Assembly: GCA_010094045.1 (NCBI GenBank)
Contig: ML986672.1
Coordinates: 100,416 to 125,345 of the forward strand
Direction of reading: 5' to 3'
Length of the DNA: 24,930 nucleotides
Source: Lojkania enalia
Taxonomy: Eukaryota > Ascomycota > Dothideomycetes > Pleosporales
Shown here: piece after piece, positions 1-9,318 of the stretch
Position numbering within the stretch: position 1 is the stretch's first letter
How the letters are laid out: each line of letters starts with the position of its first letter
The notes under the pieces: generated by a model
What the model saw: only the letters and a program-made list of their open reading frames with translations
What the model was told of the DNA's origin: nothing
Database searches by the model: none
Made by a program: the position numbers and the translations under genes

Positions 1-1171
1 CAAGCTTTAAAAGTTGAGAATACTTCTCCCTTATTTATCTTTAGAACCTAAAACGCCTATCGCGCCTCTATTTCTTTATTACCTATAATAAAATATAATT
101 GTAGAAGCGAAATTATTTCTTCTATATTTTTAAACCGATACTGTCTAATTTAGCTAGGTATTTTAGCTCTAGATACCCTTTTACAGTACTAGAAGTATAT
201 TTCTATACTAATACTATATATATATATTCTATTAGGTAGTAATCTATATTAATTTTAAATTAGTCTAGAATTAAGGTTTACTATTATTTAAATATAGGTT
301 TACTACTATCTATAAGACTTTTAATCTTAGGTATATATTTAGTAAGGTAGGCTTAAAGGGGTTTAGGAGTAGCTAAAAGGTTTCTTACTAGAGGAGTTGT
401 AAAAGTTTCTTAGTATATTATTAGTTCTAATTCGGTAGTTTATAGAAGTTAATTAAAACTAATAGTTCTCTATTATATTAAGCGTATAATCTTCTCTTAT
501 AAAATTGCGATTTATTCCTTAAGGGTTAGTTTACTCTAATTTCCCTCTGAATTAGATATATTCTTTACTACCAGCTTTATAGAGAGGGGTCTACCTGTTA
601 TAGGGCCTCTTATAAGAGGTAATAGTTATTCTACACGCGTAGATAGAAGCTTACTCTTACTATAACTTATACGTATATCGATTCTAGTATAGAAATTAGA
701 AGATAAATTATAGTTAAATATCGGCGGTTACCTCTAATTCTAATAGGTTATTAGTAGTCTCTAAGTTTCTACCTAGGCGTATTCTACGCAGCTTTTCTAA
801 AAGCAATTCTAATTATAAAAGATAGGAAGTTCTAAACCTAAAAGCTTTAGTTAATAAAAGGTTTCTAAAATTCTATTTAGGTAACTAAATAATTTAATAT
901 AATAGTATATAAATATTATAATCTAAACTAAATTAGATATATTTTAGACTTAGATATAGTTAAATAAATAATCAATACAATATTATTAAAGAGGGTATTA
1001 CTAGTAGTATTAAGTTCTTCTATATAATATAATAGTATAGATAAGATAATAGGTCTAAATATAGTACAGATCTACTTAGAAGTATATAAGAGTACGTAAG
1101 GGTTTAGGGACCTAAAAATTCTATTAACATCTATAAGCCTTATATAAAAGGATATAGAAGAACTATTAAAC
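1..1171. other. AT-rich RIP-degraded DNA, left edge
   Basis: This stretch is dominated by TA steps; in 121-240, for example, I find one CA and one TG in 120 bases. That is the signature of saturated RIP in ascomycete repeats. Apart from the interrupted minus-strand frame at 366-641 (separate entry) I see no gene, RNA or intact element. A perfect 14-bp palindrome lies at 606-619 with no evident role. The sequence is probably old transposon, but no terminal repeats are visible to define one. Confidence 0.6.
366..641 (-). pseudogene. RIP-broken coding frame, unidentified
   Basis: On the minus strand one frame reads coherently for about 90 codons with natural residue use (for example a GSKEYI segment, then NFIREDYTLNI and INYRIRTNNILRNFY). 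The interruptions are mostly TAA/TAG that RIP would make from Gln or Trp codons. I do not recognise the family; a repeat-borne protein such as a transposon gag is possible. Both ends fade into sequence with no readable frame. The coherence of the frame is observed; that it was a gene is inference. Confidence 0.3.
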
Positions 1172-1306
1172 TACTTATAAGGGAGTATATAATTATATAT
1201 AGAAGGGAAAAGGGGTAGAACTAAGGGTAGAATAAGATAAGTAAAAAGCTTTAGGATAAGGTTATATATAAAGCTTTTCATGGAACGATTTCTTTGCATT
1301 ATTACA
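1172..1306. repeat. 135-bp dispersed repeat, copy 1
   Basis: This segment matches 23479-23613 over 135 bp with no gaps. I count roughly 14 differences, all C/T or G/A transitions, as RIP produces. It contains a TATATAAAG motif and its ends read TA...CA, which could be a mutated TG...CA LTR terminus. In this copy it abuts the truncated transposase fragment at 1307; in the other it abuts the chromovirus 3' LTR. It may be a small solo LTR or the end of an unlisted element; I see no target-site duplication. Confidence 0.6.
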
Positions 1307-1329
1307 GATAGTACTTAAATATCTTAAAA

Positions 1330-1800
1330 TACAACTATATACTCTACTAAAACTCCCTATACTATAAATACTATAAGTATTAAAGATTTTTAATAATACG
1401 CTTAAATTTTTATCCTAATTAAAGTTTATATAAGATTCTTTTAGCTTATTACCTATAATAATTTAGAGCGGGTTTATATAACTTATTAAAGGGGCTAAAT
1501 TAATACTATACTAGAACGCGCTTATAAACTCTTAAATTACTAAGTTTAAAAAGTAAGTAGAGATATTAATTAAGTAAAAATCGCGTAAGAGAAAGTAGAT
1601 ATAGTAAAATAGAACGATAGAATATAATAAGAGATTAGTATAAGTAGCTACTAAAGCCTTTAGAGCGCTCTAGAGCTTAAAGAGGGTTTATTATATAAAT
1701 AGATAAGAGAGAGTTTAACTAGATATACGATAATATAGAAACTATAGTAGAATTAAGTATAATATATAAACGTATTAGGTAAATAAATCTACTTCTTTTA
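1330..1800 (+). pseudogene. Transposase C-terminal fragment with dead zinc knuckle
   Basis: The frame carries a Lys/Arg-rich stretch (KSRKRKQIQQ-like, about 1575-1615) and ends in a CX2CX4HX4C knuckle at 1734-1775. All four ligands now read Tyr (TAT), as expected when TGT, TGC or CAT/CAC codons suffer RIP. The order basic linker, acidic stretch, RNYSRI..N..T knuckle matches the C-terminus of the better preserved copy at 7404-9047. The N-terminal helix-turn-helix and the DDD core are absent. It cannot encode a functional protein. Confidence 0.5.
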
Positions 1801-1893
1801 GGTTAAATATAAGTACTTTATAAATTTTTTTAGATAATTTTAATAATAGTTTAACTAATTAAAGTTAGTAGATTTAGAATATTAAAAAATTTT

Positions 1894-1973
1894 AGCTTAC
1901 TTAATAAGGTAGCTTACTTAATAGGGTAGCTTATTTAATAGGGTAGCTTACTTAATAGGGTAGCTTACTTAAG
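1894..1973. repeat. 17-bp tandem repeat, about 4.7 units
   Basis: Units start at 1894, 1911, 1928, 1945 and 1962 (the last partial). Each is AGCTTACTTAATAGGGT with at most one or two transitions. Read on the minus strand each unit begins AAGTAAGCT, like the terminal units of the other Fot1-like elements here. It lies at the outer end of the truncated element and is probably its terminal inverted repeat zone. Confidence 0.85.
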
Positions 1974-2049
1974 AGTACTTTATATTATTTATATATAAGA
2001 ACTATTAAAAAGCTTTTAGAGTAATAGAAATTATTCTTCTAAACGTATA

Positions 2050-3224
2050 ATATAGTTTATAAGTAAACTATTAGTATAAGTAAGTTATTATCTTACTAAA
2101 CTTTTAACAGCCTATCTAAATTAATATATAATAGCTTAATATAGTAATATATAATTAACCTATAAAGAATTATAAATTATTCTTATAATTTTAGCTATTA
2201 ATCGAGGTTAAGTTTCAACCGAGAATAGTACTATAATAACTTTTCACTACCCTTAAAGTACTCTCCGCTTTTAATATATTAGAATAGCTATATAACGCGA
2301 TTATAAGCCGAATTTAAAGAAACTTATAAAGACTAAAAAGGAGGTACTTATTAGCTATATCCTTAATTAGGATTTACGAGGATTTTCGCCCATAATTAAT
2401 AGCGTATAAGCTATAGTAAATAGACTATTAGCTAAGTACGGCGCTGAGATCTCAGCCTTAGTACGTAATTATATTAACTATATTAATAAGACTACCTTTC
2501 TTCTAGCTTTTAAAGTAGCCTATAATCGATTAATTATAGAAGCTAATATCCGCGTAAGCTTTCGAGGTTCTAGAATAGTACTATATAATTTAGAGGCGGT
2601 ACTATTAAAGCTTAATATTAAGCTATATACGCTGATACTACCTATACTAGAGGCTACCTCCTAAGAGGCTAAAATACCTAGTAATACGCGTAAACTAGAG
2701 GCTTAATTAATAATTATTTATAGTAGGATTTAGTAATATTAAAACTTATTATCTACGTTAATTATCGCAGCCTTTAATTAACTTTAAAAGAGTACTATAA
2801 TAATAACGTATTTAATTGTGCTGATAGCTAATTAAATTAAAAGCTTTAAACAAGTAAATAAGGTAGTAATAAAGTAAAAATAATAGAAAAGAAAGCGATT
2901 ATAGAAGTAGGGGATTCTAATAAAGGCTGTAGGTAAGGATATAATTAATTAAAATAATATTAAGGAGTAGATTAATAAGAAAATTTATAATTAGAGTACT
3001 TAACTATAAGAGGGTAGCTAGCCTTAATAGAGCTGCAGGCGCTATAAACAGTCTAGCTATAATACTTAAATATACTAAATTAATAGCACAGGTGTTAAAT
3101 AATCTAATAGACTATTACTTCTTATAGTATATATATAGGTGGTTAATAATTATCGCAATTAAGTCGTTCGAATCTTAGTAGAGTAATAGCTTACTTATAC
3201 TAACAGCTCGCTTATAAACTATAT
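2050..3224 (+). mobile_element. Internally deleted Fot1/pogo-like transposon (non-autonomous)
   Basis: The element is 1175 bp with inverted termini (ATATAGTTTATAAG...) and a TA at each border (2048-2049 and 3225-3226), the target-site duplication of Tc1/mariner/pogo elements. Each terminus holds two 17-bp units (2061-2077 and 2078-2094; 3180-3196 and 3197-3213). It is colinear without gaps with the full-length copy at 15441-17273, except for an internal deletion of 675 bp after about 2445 and a 17-bp unit missing from the left end of the other copy. It now carries many stops. Confidence 0.85.
2149..3102 (+). pseudogene. Fot1-like transposase lacking its catalytic core
   Basis: The frame starts at an ATA (probably a mutated ATG; same place as in the copy at 15523) and runs to TAA at 3100. 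Residues of the N-terminal DNA-binding part (NLKKL.KTKKEVLISYIL..DLRGF, about 2309-2385) are followed directly, across the deletion junction near 2445, by the C-terminal part. The zinc knuckle at 3034-3075 keeps its first Cys; the other ligands read Tyr. The deletion is 225 codons, so phase is preserved and all three DDD aspartates are gone. Whether it ever made a protein is inference. Confidence 0.7.
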
Positions 3225-3640
3225 TAAGTTATATTAAATTACTTTAATATATAATTATATACCCTACTAAAACTACTTTTATAAGAAGAACTTTAAAAGT
3301 TTAAAACTCTAAGTAATATATATAAATTTAGATTATAATTAATACTTATATAAAAGTCTTTTATATAATTACTAAAATAGGTATAAGAAGGATTTTTACA
3401 GCTTATAAAAGGTATTAAGTTAATACTATATTAGAATATACTTTTTTAAGCTTATAATTCTAAGCTTAAAAGGTAATTAGAAGAGGTAACTAAGTATAAA
3501 ATATATAAAAGAAAGTATATTTAGTATAATAGTATAGTATTATATAGTAAGGGATTTTTATATATAGCTATTAAGGTATCTATAAACTCTTAGCCTTTTA
3601 AAAAGGCTTATAGTACTAATATTTAAAAAAGGGCCTAATA
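3225..3640 (+). mobile_element. Fragment of Fot1-like transposase C-terminal region
   Basis: About 415 bp match, in inverted orientation, 5330-5755 inside the element at 5125-7007, and more distantly 1310-1700. Differences between the two close copies are mainly transitions. The similarity stops just before the position of the zinc knuckle. The fragment begins exactly at the right border of the deleted element at 2050-3224, so that element probably landed in or beside it. No open frame remains. Confidence 0.65.
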
Positions 3641-4380
3641 TTACTAACCTATACCTTAGTTACGAGAAATAACTAATATATATCTAGGGCGGGTATTAAT
3701 TAAGTTAATTAGAGGTAGTAACTTTAATAATAAAAGAGTATTAGGATTACTAGTTCTTTAAATATAATAAGTATATTTTTATAAGTCTAATATAATAATA
3801 AAATAAGTTTTAGAGAATAACTATATAGGATTTAATTTATAAAGAAAATCTATTAACTTATATAAAAAAGTCTAAAACTACTAAGTCTAGCTTATTAGAT
3901 CTATTAGGTCTATCCTACTTTTACTTATAAGTAGAATACCTAAAATATACCTACTATTATTATATATATAGGTTATACTATACTTTATTATCTAACTAAT
4001 TATCTTTCTAGTTTCTATAGTCCTACTATTTACTATCTAATAGTTAATCCCTAATATATATCTACCTATTATTATCTTATTAGTTTTTATCTAAGTCGAC
4101 TCTTATAATCGCTAATATTAGATTAAACTCTAGTTATAGAAGTAGTACTTTTTAGTATTTTATATTTATAATACTTACTCCCTTTTTTATAAGTTTATCT
4201 TAAAGCTCTTTAATCTATTACTTTACTTATTTTATCTAGATATAGTATTCCACTATTTCTAGTAGTTTATTCTAGCTTCTAATATATTCTATTCCGGGGT
4301 CGGTACTTTATATATTCTGGTGGGTCCTACTTAACTTACAAGTATAGCCCTATTCTTCTTTTTCTTCTTCCTCTACTATA
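3641..4380. other. AT-rich degraded DNA, no defined element
   Basis: No terminal repeats, RNA gene or intact frame can be seen. On the minus strand, about 3900-4300, a frame reads loosely like protein (IIRVDLDKN region near 4080) but has many stops and no family I recognise. At 4270-4340 a short stretch (GGGGTCGG, TCTGGTGGGTCC) keeps more TG/GG than its surroundings, which suggests lighter mutation. Confidence 0.4.
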
Positions 4381-4990
4381 CTAAAAGTTTAACGCGAAAG
4401 TATATCTACCTATAACTATTATAGTAATACTACTCTTTCTTCTATATATAGAGAGTATCTTCCCTGAAATCTATCCTATAATCTTTCTCTAATTAAGAAT
4501 ACGCTTCGTCGTTTTATTTTAAATATTTTAAAGGCCTAGTCTAATCTTACTTCTATATAATATAAGGTTGTAAGTACTATTTATACTAAGCTTAAGGCTG
4601 AAGAAGAGAAGACCTATCGTCTTAAGGACCTCGTCTACTATTATAAAGCTACTATCTAATACCGCTGTAAAGCCTATACTTATATTTCTCGTCTTAAGAA
4701 ACGTATCTATTCTCTAGAAGAGTATAGTTTAGATCTTAGGAAACGAGAGGTAAAGTTAATAGAAGAGTAAGAGAAGTTAGAAGAAGAGAAGAGAAGGTCT
4801 ACTAGGTTTAAGGCGTTCTTTACTATTATTCTAAGTTCTATATAAGAGGCTCCTTTTATATAAGAGGCTCCTTTTCTATTACCGCTACTATTACCTCCTA
4901 ACTAGACTCTTCTTAATAACCTATTATTTTAGCCTTCTAGTAAAACTCTGTTAGCTTTATAGTATAGTTAATTAGATTTTATACTAGTTC
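4381..4990 (+). pseudogene. RIP-broken gene for a charged, coiled-coil-like protein
   Basis: One plus-strand frame (codons in phase with 4585) stays coherent for about 200 codons. The best part, 4585-4800, reads KLKAEEEKTYRLKDLVYY, then ISRLKKRIYSLEEYSLDLRK and a Glu/Lys-rich run (EKLEEEKRR), a heptad-like charged pattern suggesting a coiled coil. Internal stops are TAA, TAG or one TGA, all derivable from Gln or Trp codons. A tail rich in Pro and Leu follows a duplicated EAPFI motif. It runs up to the TIR remnant at 4994, which may have truncated it. No family is recognised; it may be a host gene caught in RIP or an accessory frame of a transposon. Confidence 0.45.
4841..4876 (+). repeat. 18-bp tandem duplication
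   Basis: Two adjacent 18-bp units (TATAAGAGGCTCCTTTTA, then the same with a final C) at 4841-4858 and 4859-4876. The length is six codons, so it duplicates a hexapeptide in the broken frame at 4381-4990 without shifting phase. Confidence 0.85.
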
Positions 4991-4993
4991 TTA

Positions 4994-5124
4994 TAACGTA
5001 TTTTATAAGCGAGTCGCTTATCTAAATAAGTCGCCTATCTTATTAATTATCTCTATATTTAGAAGTATATATTATAATAATACCTGTAGGTATTACTATA
5101 ATAATTTAATAGAAGATAGATATA
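4994..5124 (-). mobile_element. 3'-terminal remnant of a Fot1-like element
   Basis: About 125 bp match the inverted right end (9060-9178) of the element at 7323-9176, including two 17-bp units (5007-5023 and 5024-5040) and the TATTACTATAATAATTTAAT stretch. It is therefore the outer end of a second copy of that family in opposite orientation. The rest is missing: the element at 5125 begins at its inner edge, and sequence of another family resumes on the far side. Confidence 0.7.
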
Positions 5125-7007
5125 ATATATTCTACTATTAAAGCGGCTAAACTATTAAAGCGGCTACTTTTTCTTAGTATAATAAATACTATATACGAAA
5201 AGTTAATTTACTTAATACTAATAAGAAATCCTATATATAATATACTTTCATCTAATTTAGAATTTTCCCTACTATCCTTTTAGCACGTACAAGCGTTATA
5301 TCTAGTCTTACTATAGTTACTACAGTAGTGTTAAGCTGGTTGAGCTCTTTCTTAAGTATTAGTACTACAAATCTTTTTAAAGGGTTAAGAGCCTATATAT
5401 ACTTTAGCAGCTATATATAAGGATCCCTTACTATATAATACTATACTACTATACTAAATATACTTTCTTTTATATATTTTACACTTAGTTATTTCTTCTA
5501 ATTACTTTTTAAGCTTAAAGTTGTAAGTTTAAAGAAGCGTATTCTAATATAGTATTAACTCAACACCTTTTATAAGCTGTAAGAATCCTTCTTATACCTC
5601 TTTTAATAATTATATAAAGAACTTTTATATAAGTATTAATTATAACCTAAATTTATATATATTACTTAGAGTTTTAGACTACTAGAAGTCTTCTTATAGA
5701 AGTAGCTCTAGTAGGATATGTAGTTATATATTAAGGCGATCTAATATAATCTACATATTTAGAGGAATAATTCCTATTACTTTAAAGGCTTTTTAATAGT
5801 TCTTATATATAAATATATTAAAAAATACGTTCTTAAAGGCTAGAAGAACGCCTTCTTAATTAATATAGTAGACGTATCAGCGTGCTAAATCTTATATACA
5901 CTATAAGTACTTTAGCTTTAATAGTAAGAAGTAAACTATATTAAAAGGCTAAAATATATATAATAAATAAAAAGGTATATAAAGTATTAGGATCTTTTAT
6001 ATAAGGTAGTAATCTTTAAATTCCTAGTTAAGGTAGCTTTTATAGCCGTCTAAAATAAGTAGCTTATACAACTCTATCTAACGCATCTTTATATACTTAT
6101 TAAAATACTTTAGCTACTTAAAACTAAGTATATTATTTGTCTAGCTGTTTTTAGAGACTAAAATTTTCTAATTATATAGTATATCTACTTCTTTATACTA
6201 TATAAAAATATAGACGTATCTTTTATAGATAATAAATAGTAGAGACTTATACGTAGTAGTATAGATATTCTAGATAACTATAACCTACTTATAATCGCCT
6301 AGCTATATAAGAGTAGGCCTTATACAACGTTCTAATCCTATAATAATCTTTATAGTACTAATAATACTTATCTAAAAACCTATCTTATTAAAGTTGTAGA
6401 TATTATTATTATATATACTATATTTTATAATTATATCCTATATAAGCTTAAACTACGTATTAATAACCTCTAGATTCTCTTATTTTATTCTTTAGTAATC
6501 TTTTACTTAATTAAAGGCTGTTTTAAACTTATTTATACGTACTATAAATTGTTTAAACTAATTCTTTCCTATAAGTATTCTACTATATACGCCTAATAGT
6601 TTATCTACTATATCTTCTACCTTATATAGCCGGGGCGTAAATCCTTATAAATTAAGGTTAAGAATATATTGTACAATTATTTATTCTTTAGTTACTATAA
6701 GCTTCTAGTAATTTAGTTATATATAAGAGCGAAACGCAATTCTATAAAGTTGAGTAGAGAGTCGTTGATATTATATATTAAAAGCTATAGCAGCGCGTCG
6801 CATGCTCTTAAATTAGCCTAATTTATACGCCTATAAGATAAGCTCAATTCTACCTTCTTATTAAATTAATAGAAGGTCGCGTTATAGATTTATTATAGTT
6901 TATACGTAGTGTTTATAACGCTAAGAAAAAGTAGCCGCTTTAATAGTTTGGCCGCTTTAATAGTTTAGCTGCTTTAATAGTTTAGCCGCTTTAATAGTAG
7001 AATATAT
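5125..7007 (-). mobile_element. Full-length Fot1/pogo-like transposon, family A
   Basis: The element is 1883 bp and bounded by TA on both sides (5123-5124, 7008-7009). Its inverted ends begin ATATATTCTACTATTAAAGC. The left end has two 17-bp units (5135-5151, 5152-5168) and the right end four (6934-7001), so the termini differ in unit number. The transposase runs right to left. RIP has removed function. Two partial copies of the family lie nearby (3225-3640 and 7008-7320). Confidence 0.85.
5208..6896 (-). pseudogene. Fot1/pogo-like transposase, family A (dead)
   Basis: A single uninterrupted phase of about 563 codons runs from an ATA at 6896 (probably mutated ATG) to TAA at 5210. Visible in order are an N-terminal EGRIELIL..A helix-turn-helix region (from 6857), GFTPRL (about 6640), GKN.FKQF (CENP-B-type DNA-binding region), and the first catalytic motif NIYNF-N-K-IGF at about 6400-6375, where the Asp codon at 6389 reads AAT and the next Glu reads AAG. 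The C-terminal zinc knuckle (5324-5283) keeps its first and last Cys while the second Cys and the His read Tyr. No indel breaks the frame; stops fit Gln or Trp codons. Confidence 0.75.
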
Positions 7008-7320
7008 TATTATATATACTATATTTTGCAATTATATTTTATACGAGCTTAAACTATATATTAATAACCTCTAGATTCTCTTATTTTATTTTTTAGTAAT
7101 TCTTTACTTAATTAAAGGCTATTTTACGCTTATATATACGCGCTATAAATTATTTAGACTAATTCTTTTCTATAGATATTTTACCATATATTCTTAATAG
7201 TTTATCTACTATATCTACTACCTTATATAGCTAGAGTATAAATCCTCGTAAATTAAGATTAAAAATATATTATACGATTATTTCTTCTTTAGTTACTATA
7301 AACTTCTAGTAATTTAGTTA
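7008..7320 (-). mobile_element. Family A fragment (transposase N-terminal half)
   Basis: A direct repeat of about 6404-6725 in the complete family A element, with mostly transition differences. It covers the minus-strand region from the GF.PRL-type segment to just before the first catalytic motif. Its left edge is the insertion site of the complete element and its right edge is the insertion site of the family B element, so the fragment is sandwiched between two later insertions. Confidence 0.75.
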
Positions 7321-7322
7321 TA

Positions 7323-9176
7323 ACGTATTTCACAAGTAAGTTGCCTACCCAAGCAAGTCGCCTACTTTTGCTAAGAAGTTATACTCTACCTACTTATAAC
7401 GCGATACAGTAACTACCTTAACCTTAATTAATCTATTAAGAAGGTTAGATATTACTAGCTATTTTAGCTATTAATTAAGATTAAATTTAGAGTGTATAAA
7501 GCGCTGCAGTTATCTATAGTATCCCCTAAACAACGCTTAGAGACTAACGCGCCGGTAAACCTTCACAACATAATTGCGAGCCTAATTTAAAGAAGCTTAC
7601 AAAGCTAGAAGAATCAACTATAATATAGTATATACTAGACCTATTATCTTATAGATACCCTCCTATAATCGATAGTGTATGAGATATAGCTAACCATTTA
7701 CTTAGAGCTCGCTCTATAGACTAGGTCGGTAAAAACTAGCCAACAAACTTTATTAATCGCATTTCTAAGCTTAAAACATGCTTCTGTCGAAAATACAACT
7801 ATTAAAGAGCTCTCTGCGAGGATTCTAAAGTTATTAGTAGCTAGTTCGACCTAGTACATAATACTAAAGTAAAGTATAGTATTACTAATAATAATATCTA
7901 TAATTTTAATAAGACGGGCTTTTAGATAGGTATCGTATCTACTAGTAAGATAGTTACTAGTGCTGAGCTATCAGCTAGTCGACTAAAATTACTGCAGCCA
8001 GGCGATTATAAGTAGATAATAGTTATTTAGGCTATTAGTACTTATAGTAATACTATCCTACTATTTATTATCTTTGCTAGCAAGTAACACCTCTCTATAT
8101 AGTATTAGGGCGATAATATACTACCTAGAGGAGTAATCGCGCTGAGTAATAGTAGATAGACAAATAATAAGCTTGCAATTAAATAGCTAGAGCGTTTTAA
8201 TTAGTATATAAGGTAGCGTACAGCAGGCGCTTATTATCTACTAGTTATTAATAGCTATAAAAGCTATAGGTCTATTGAGTTTCAGCTGCTCTATAAAGAG
8301 AAGGATATTATTCTATTATATATGCCGGCACATTTATCGCATCTACTATAGCCTCTAGATATAGGCTGCTTCTCGCCATTAAAGAAAGCATATAGGCGTA
8401 AGATTGATAAGCTTATATAAGCTAGTATCTACTATATTATAAAGCTTAACTTTCTACCAACCTTTCGCACAGTATATTAGCACTCTATTACTAAGGCTAA
8501 TATATACGCAAACTTTCAAGGTACTAGTCTAATACTATATAATTCTAATATAGTACTATTAAAGCTTAATATTAAGCTTTATACTCTATTACTACTACTA
8601 GTAGCTAGTTGCCTCTGGGAGTTAAAAACACCAACTAATACCGTTGAACTAGGGTCTTAAATAATGCTGATTTAAGACCGTATTATTAGGTATTAGAATA
8701 GCTCACCTACTGCGATTAATAATTCTCTTAATTCGCTTGCTAAAGGTGCTGCATAGATAGCTTATTTATGTATACTATTTCAGCGTTAGGTTGGTTAGCT
8801 TTAAGAAGTAAATAAGGCTCTATTACAGCGTAAAAAGCGATTAAAAAAGGTTCTACAGAAGCAAGGTAGCCTTACTAAGGCTGAAGCTGCTGAGATAGCT
8901 GCTCAAAAGGAGGTAGATAAGCAGCTAGAGGATAAAGTACATGTAGGTAGGAAGCGTAGAAGAGCAGGCATGCTGTACTAGAAGCGCTACAGCTGCTGCA
9001 GCAAGCCTAGACATAATACTAGAACTTATACAGTAGCAGATAAATAGTATATCTATCCCCTATTAAATTATTATAGTAATACCTATAGGCGTTGTTACGA
9101 TGCACGCCTCTAAATATAGAGATAGTTGATAAGGTAGGCAACTCGCTTAGGTGGGCGACTCGCTTGTAAAATACGT
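7323..9176 (+). mobile_element. Full-length Fot1/pogo-like transposon, family B
   Basis: The element is 1854 bp; its ends read ACGTATTT...AAATACGT inside TA duplications (7321-7322 and 9177-9178; TATA on both sides makes the exact edge ambiguous by two bases). Each terminus holds two 17-bp units (7334-7350 and 7351-7367; 9132-9148 and 9149-9165). It is the least mutated element in the window, with many intact CA/TG steps. It landed about 140 bp beyond the lipase stop codon and marks the left border of the gene island. Confidence 0.88.
7404..9047 (+). pseudogene. Fot1/pogo-like DDD transposase, family B (dead)
   Basis: One phase of 547 codons runs from ATA at 7404 to TAG at 9045, the usual Fot1 transposase length. 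In order: N-terminal HTH (SAAVIYSIP, 7500), a CENP-B-like part with VGKN (about 7710), and RKYNY.RALCEDSKVI (7788-7845). In the DDD core the first Asp at 7908 reads Asn (NFNKTGF), the second at 8250 reads Asn (LLVINSY), and the third at 8358 is intact (PLDIGCFSPLKKAY). A basic C-terminal tail follows, with a zinc knuckle at 8988-9029 in which two Cys read Tyr and one Cys and the His survive. Stops are TAG, TAA and one TGA, with no indels. Function would be cut-and-paste transposition in the nucleus. Confidence 0.85.
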
Positions 9177-9240
9177 TATAAAGATAGAATTTTAGTATTT
9201 CGATATTTTATTAGAGATGCTAAACCTTACAAAGATAAGT

Positions 9241-9276
9241 GGTCTTTAGACTACGATGAACATCGTAGAGAAGACC
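9241..9276. repeat. Inverted repeat (hairpin) 3' of the lipase gene
   Basis: The arms GGTCTT...CTACGATG (9241-9258) and CATCGTAG...AAGACC (9261-9276) pair in 14 positions with a 2-base loop and a small internal bulge. It lies 43 bp beyond the lipase stop codon, between the gene and the family B element. It could be a 3'-UTR stem, or the relic of a tiny inverted-repeat element; neither is shown by the sequence alone. Confidence 0.6.
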
Positions 9277-9318
9277 GTATATAACTCCAGTGCCCTTATA
9301 AAACAAAAATTCATTTCT

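Larger units (their letters stand above)
1307..1985 (+). mobile_element. 5'-truncated Fot1/pogo-like DNA transposon
   Basis: Only the 3' part of the element remains: the C-terminal transposase region, then a terminal zone of tandem 17-bp units (1894-1973), then a TA at 1986-1987 where the other elements also end. The left side is cut abruptly at the 135-bp repeat. It is related to, but diverged from, the C-terminal part of the element at 5125-7007 and the fragment at 3225-3640. The family assignment rests on those similarities and on the zinc knuckle. Confidence 0.55.

Noticed and set aside
1894..1973. Regular repeats as a possible CRISPR-like or centromeric array
   Set aside because: Units are directly adjacent without spacers and match the terminal units of neighbouring transposons.
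3170..3180. GTTCGAATC resembling a tRNA T-arm
   Set aside because: It sits inside the end of the deleted transposon, with no acceptor or anticodon arms around it, and the sister copy has it mutated.
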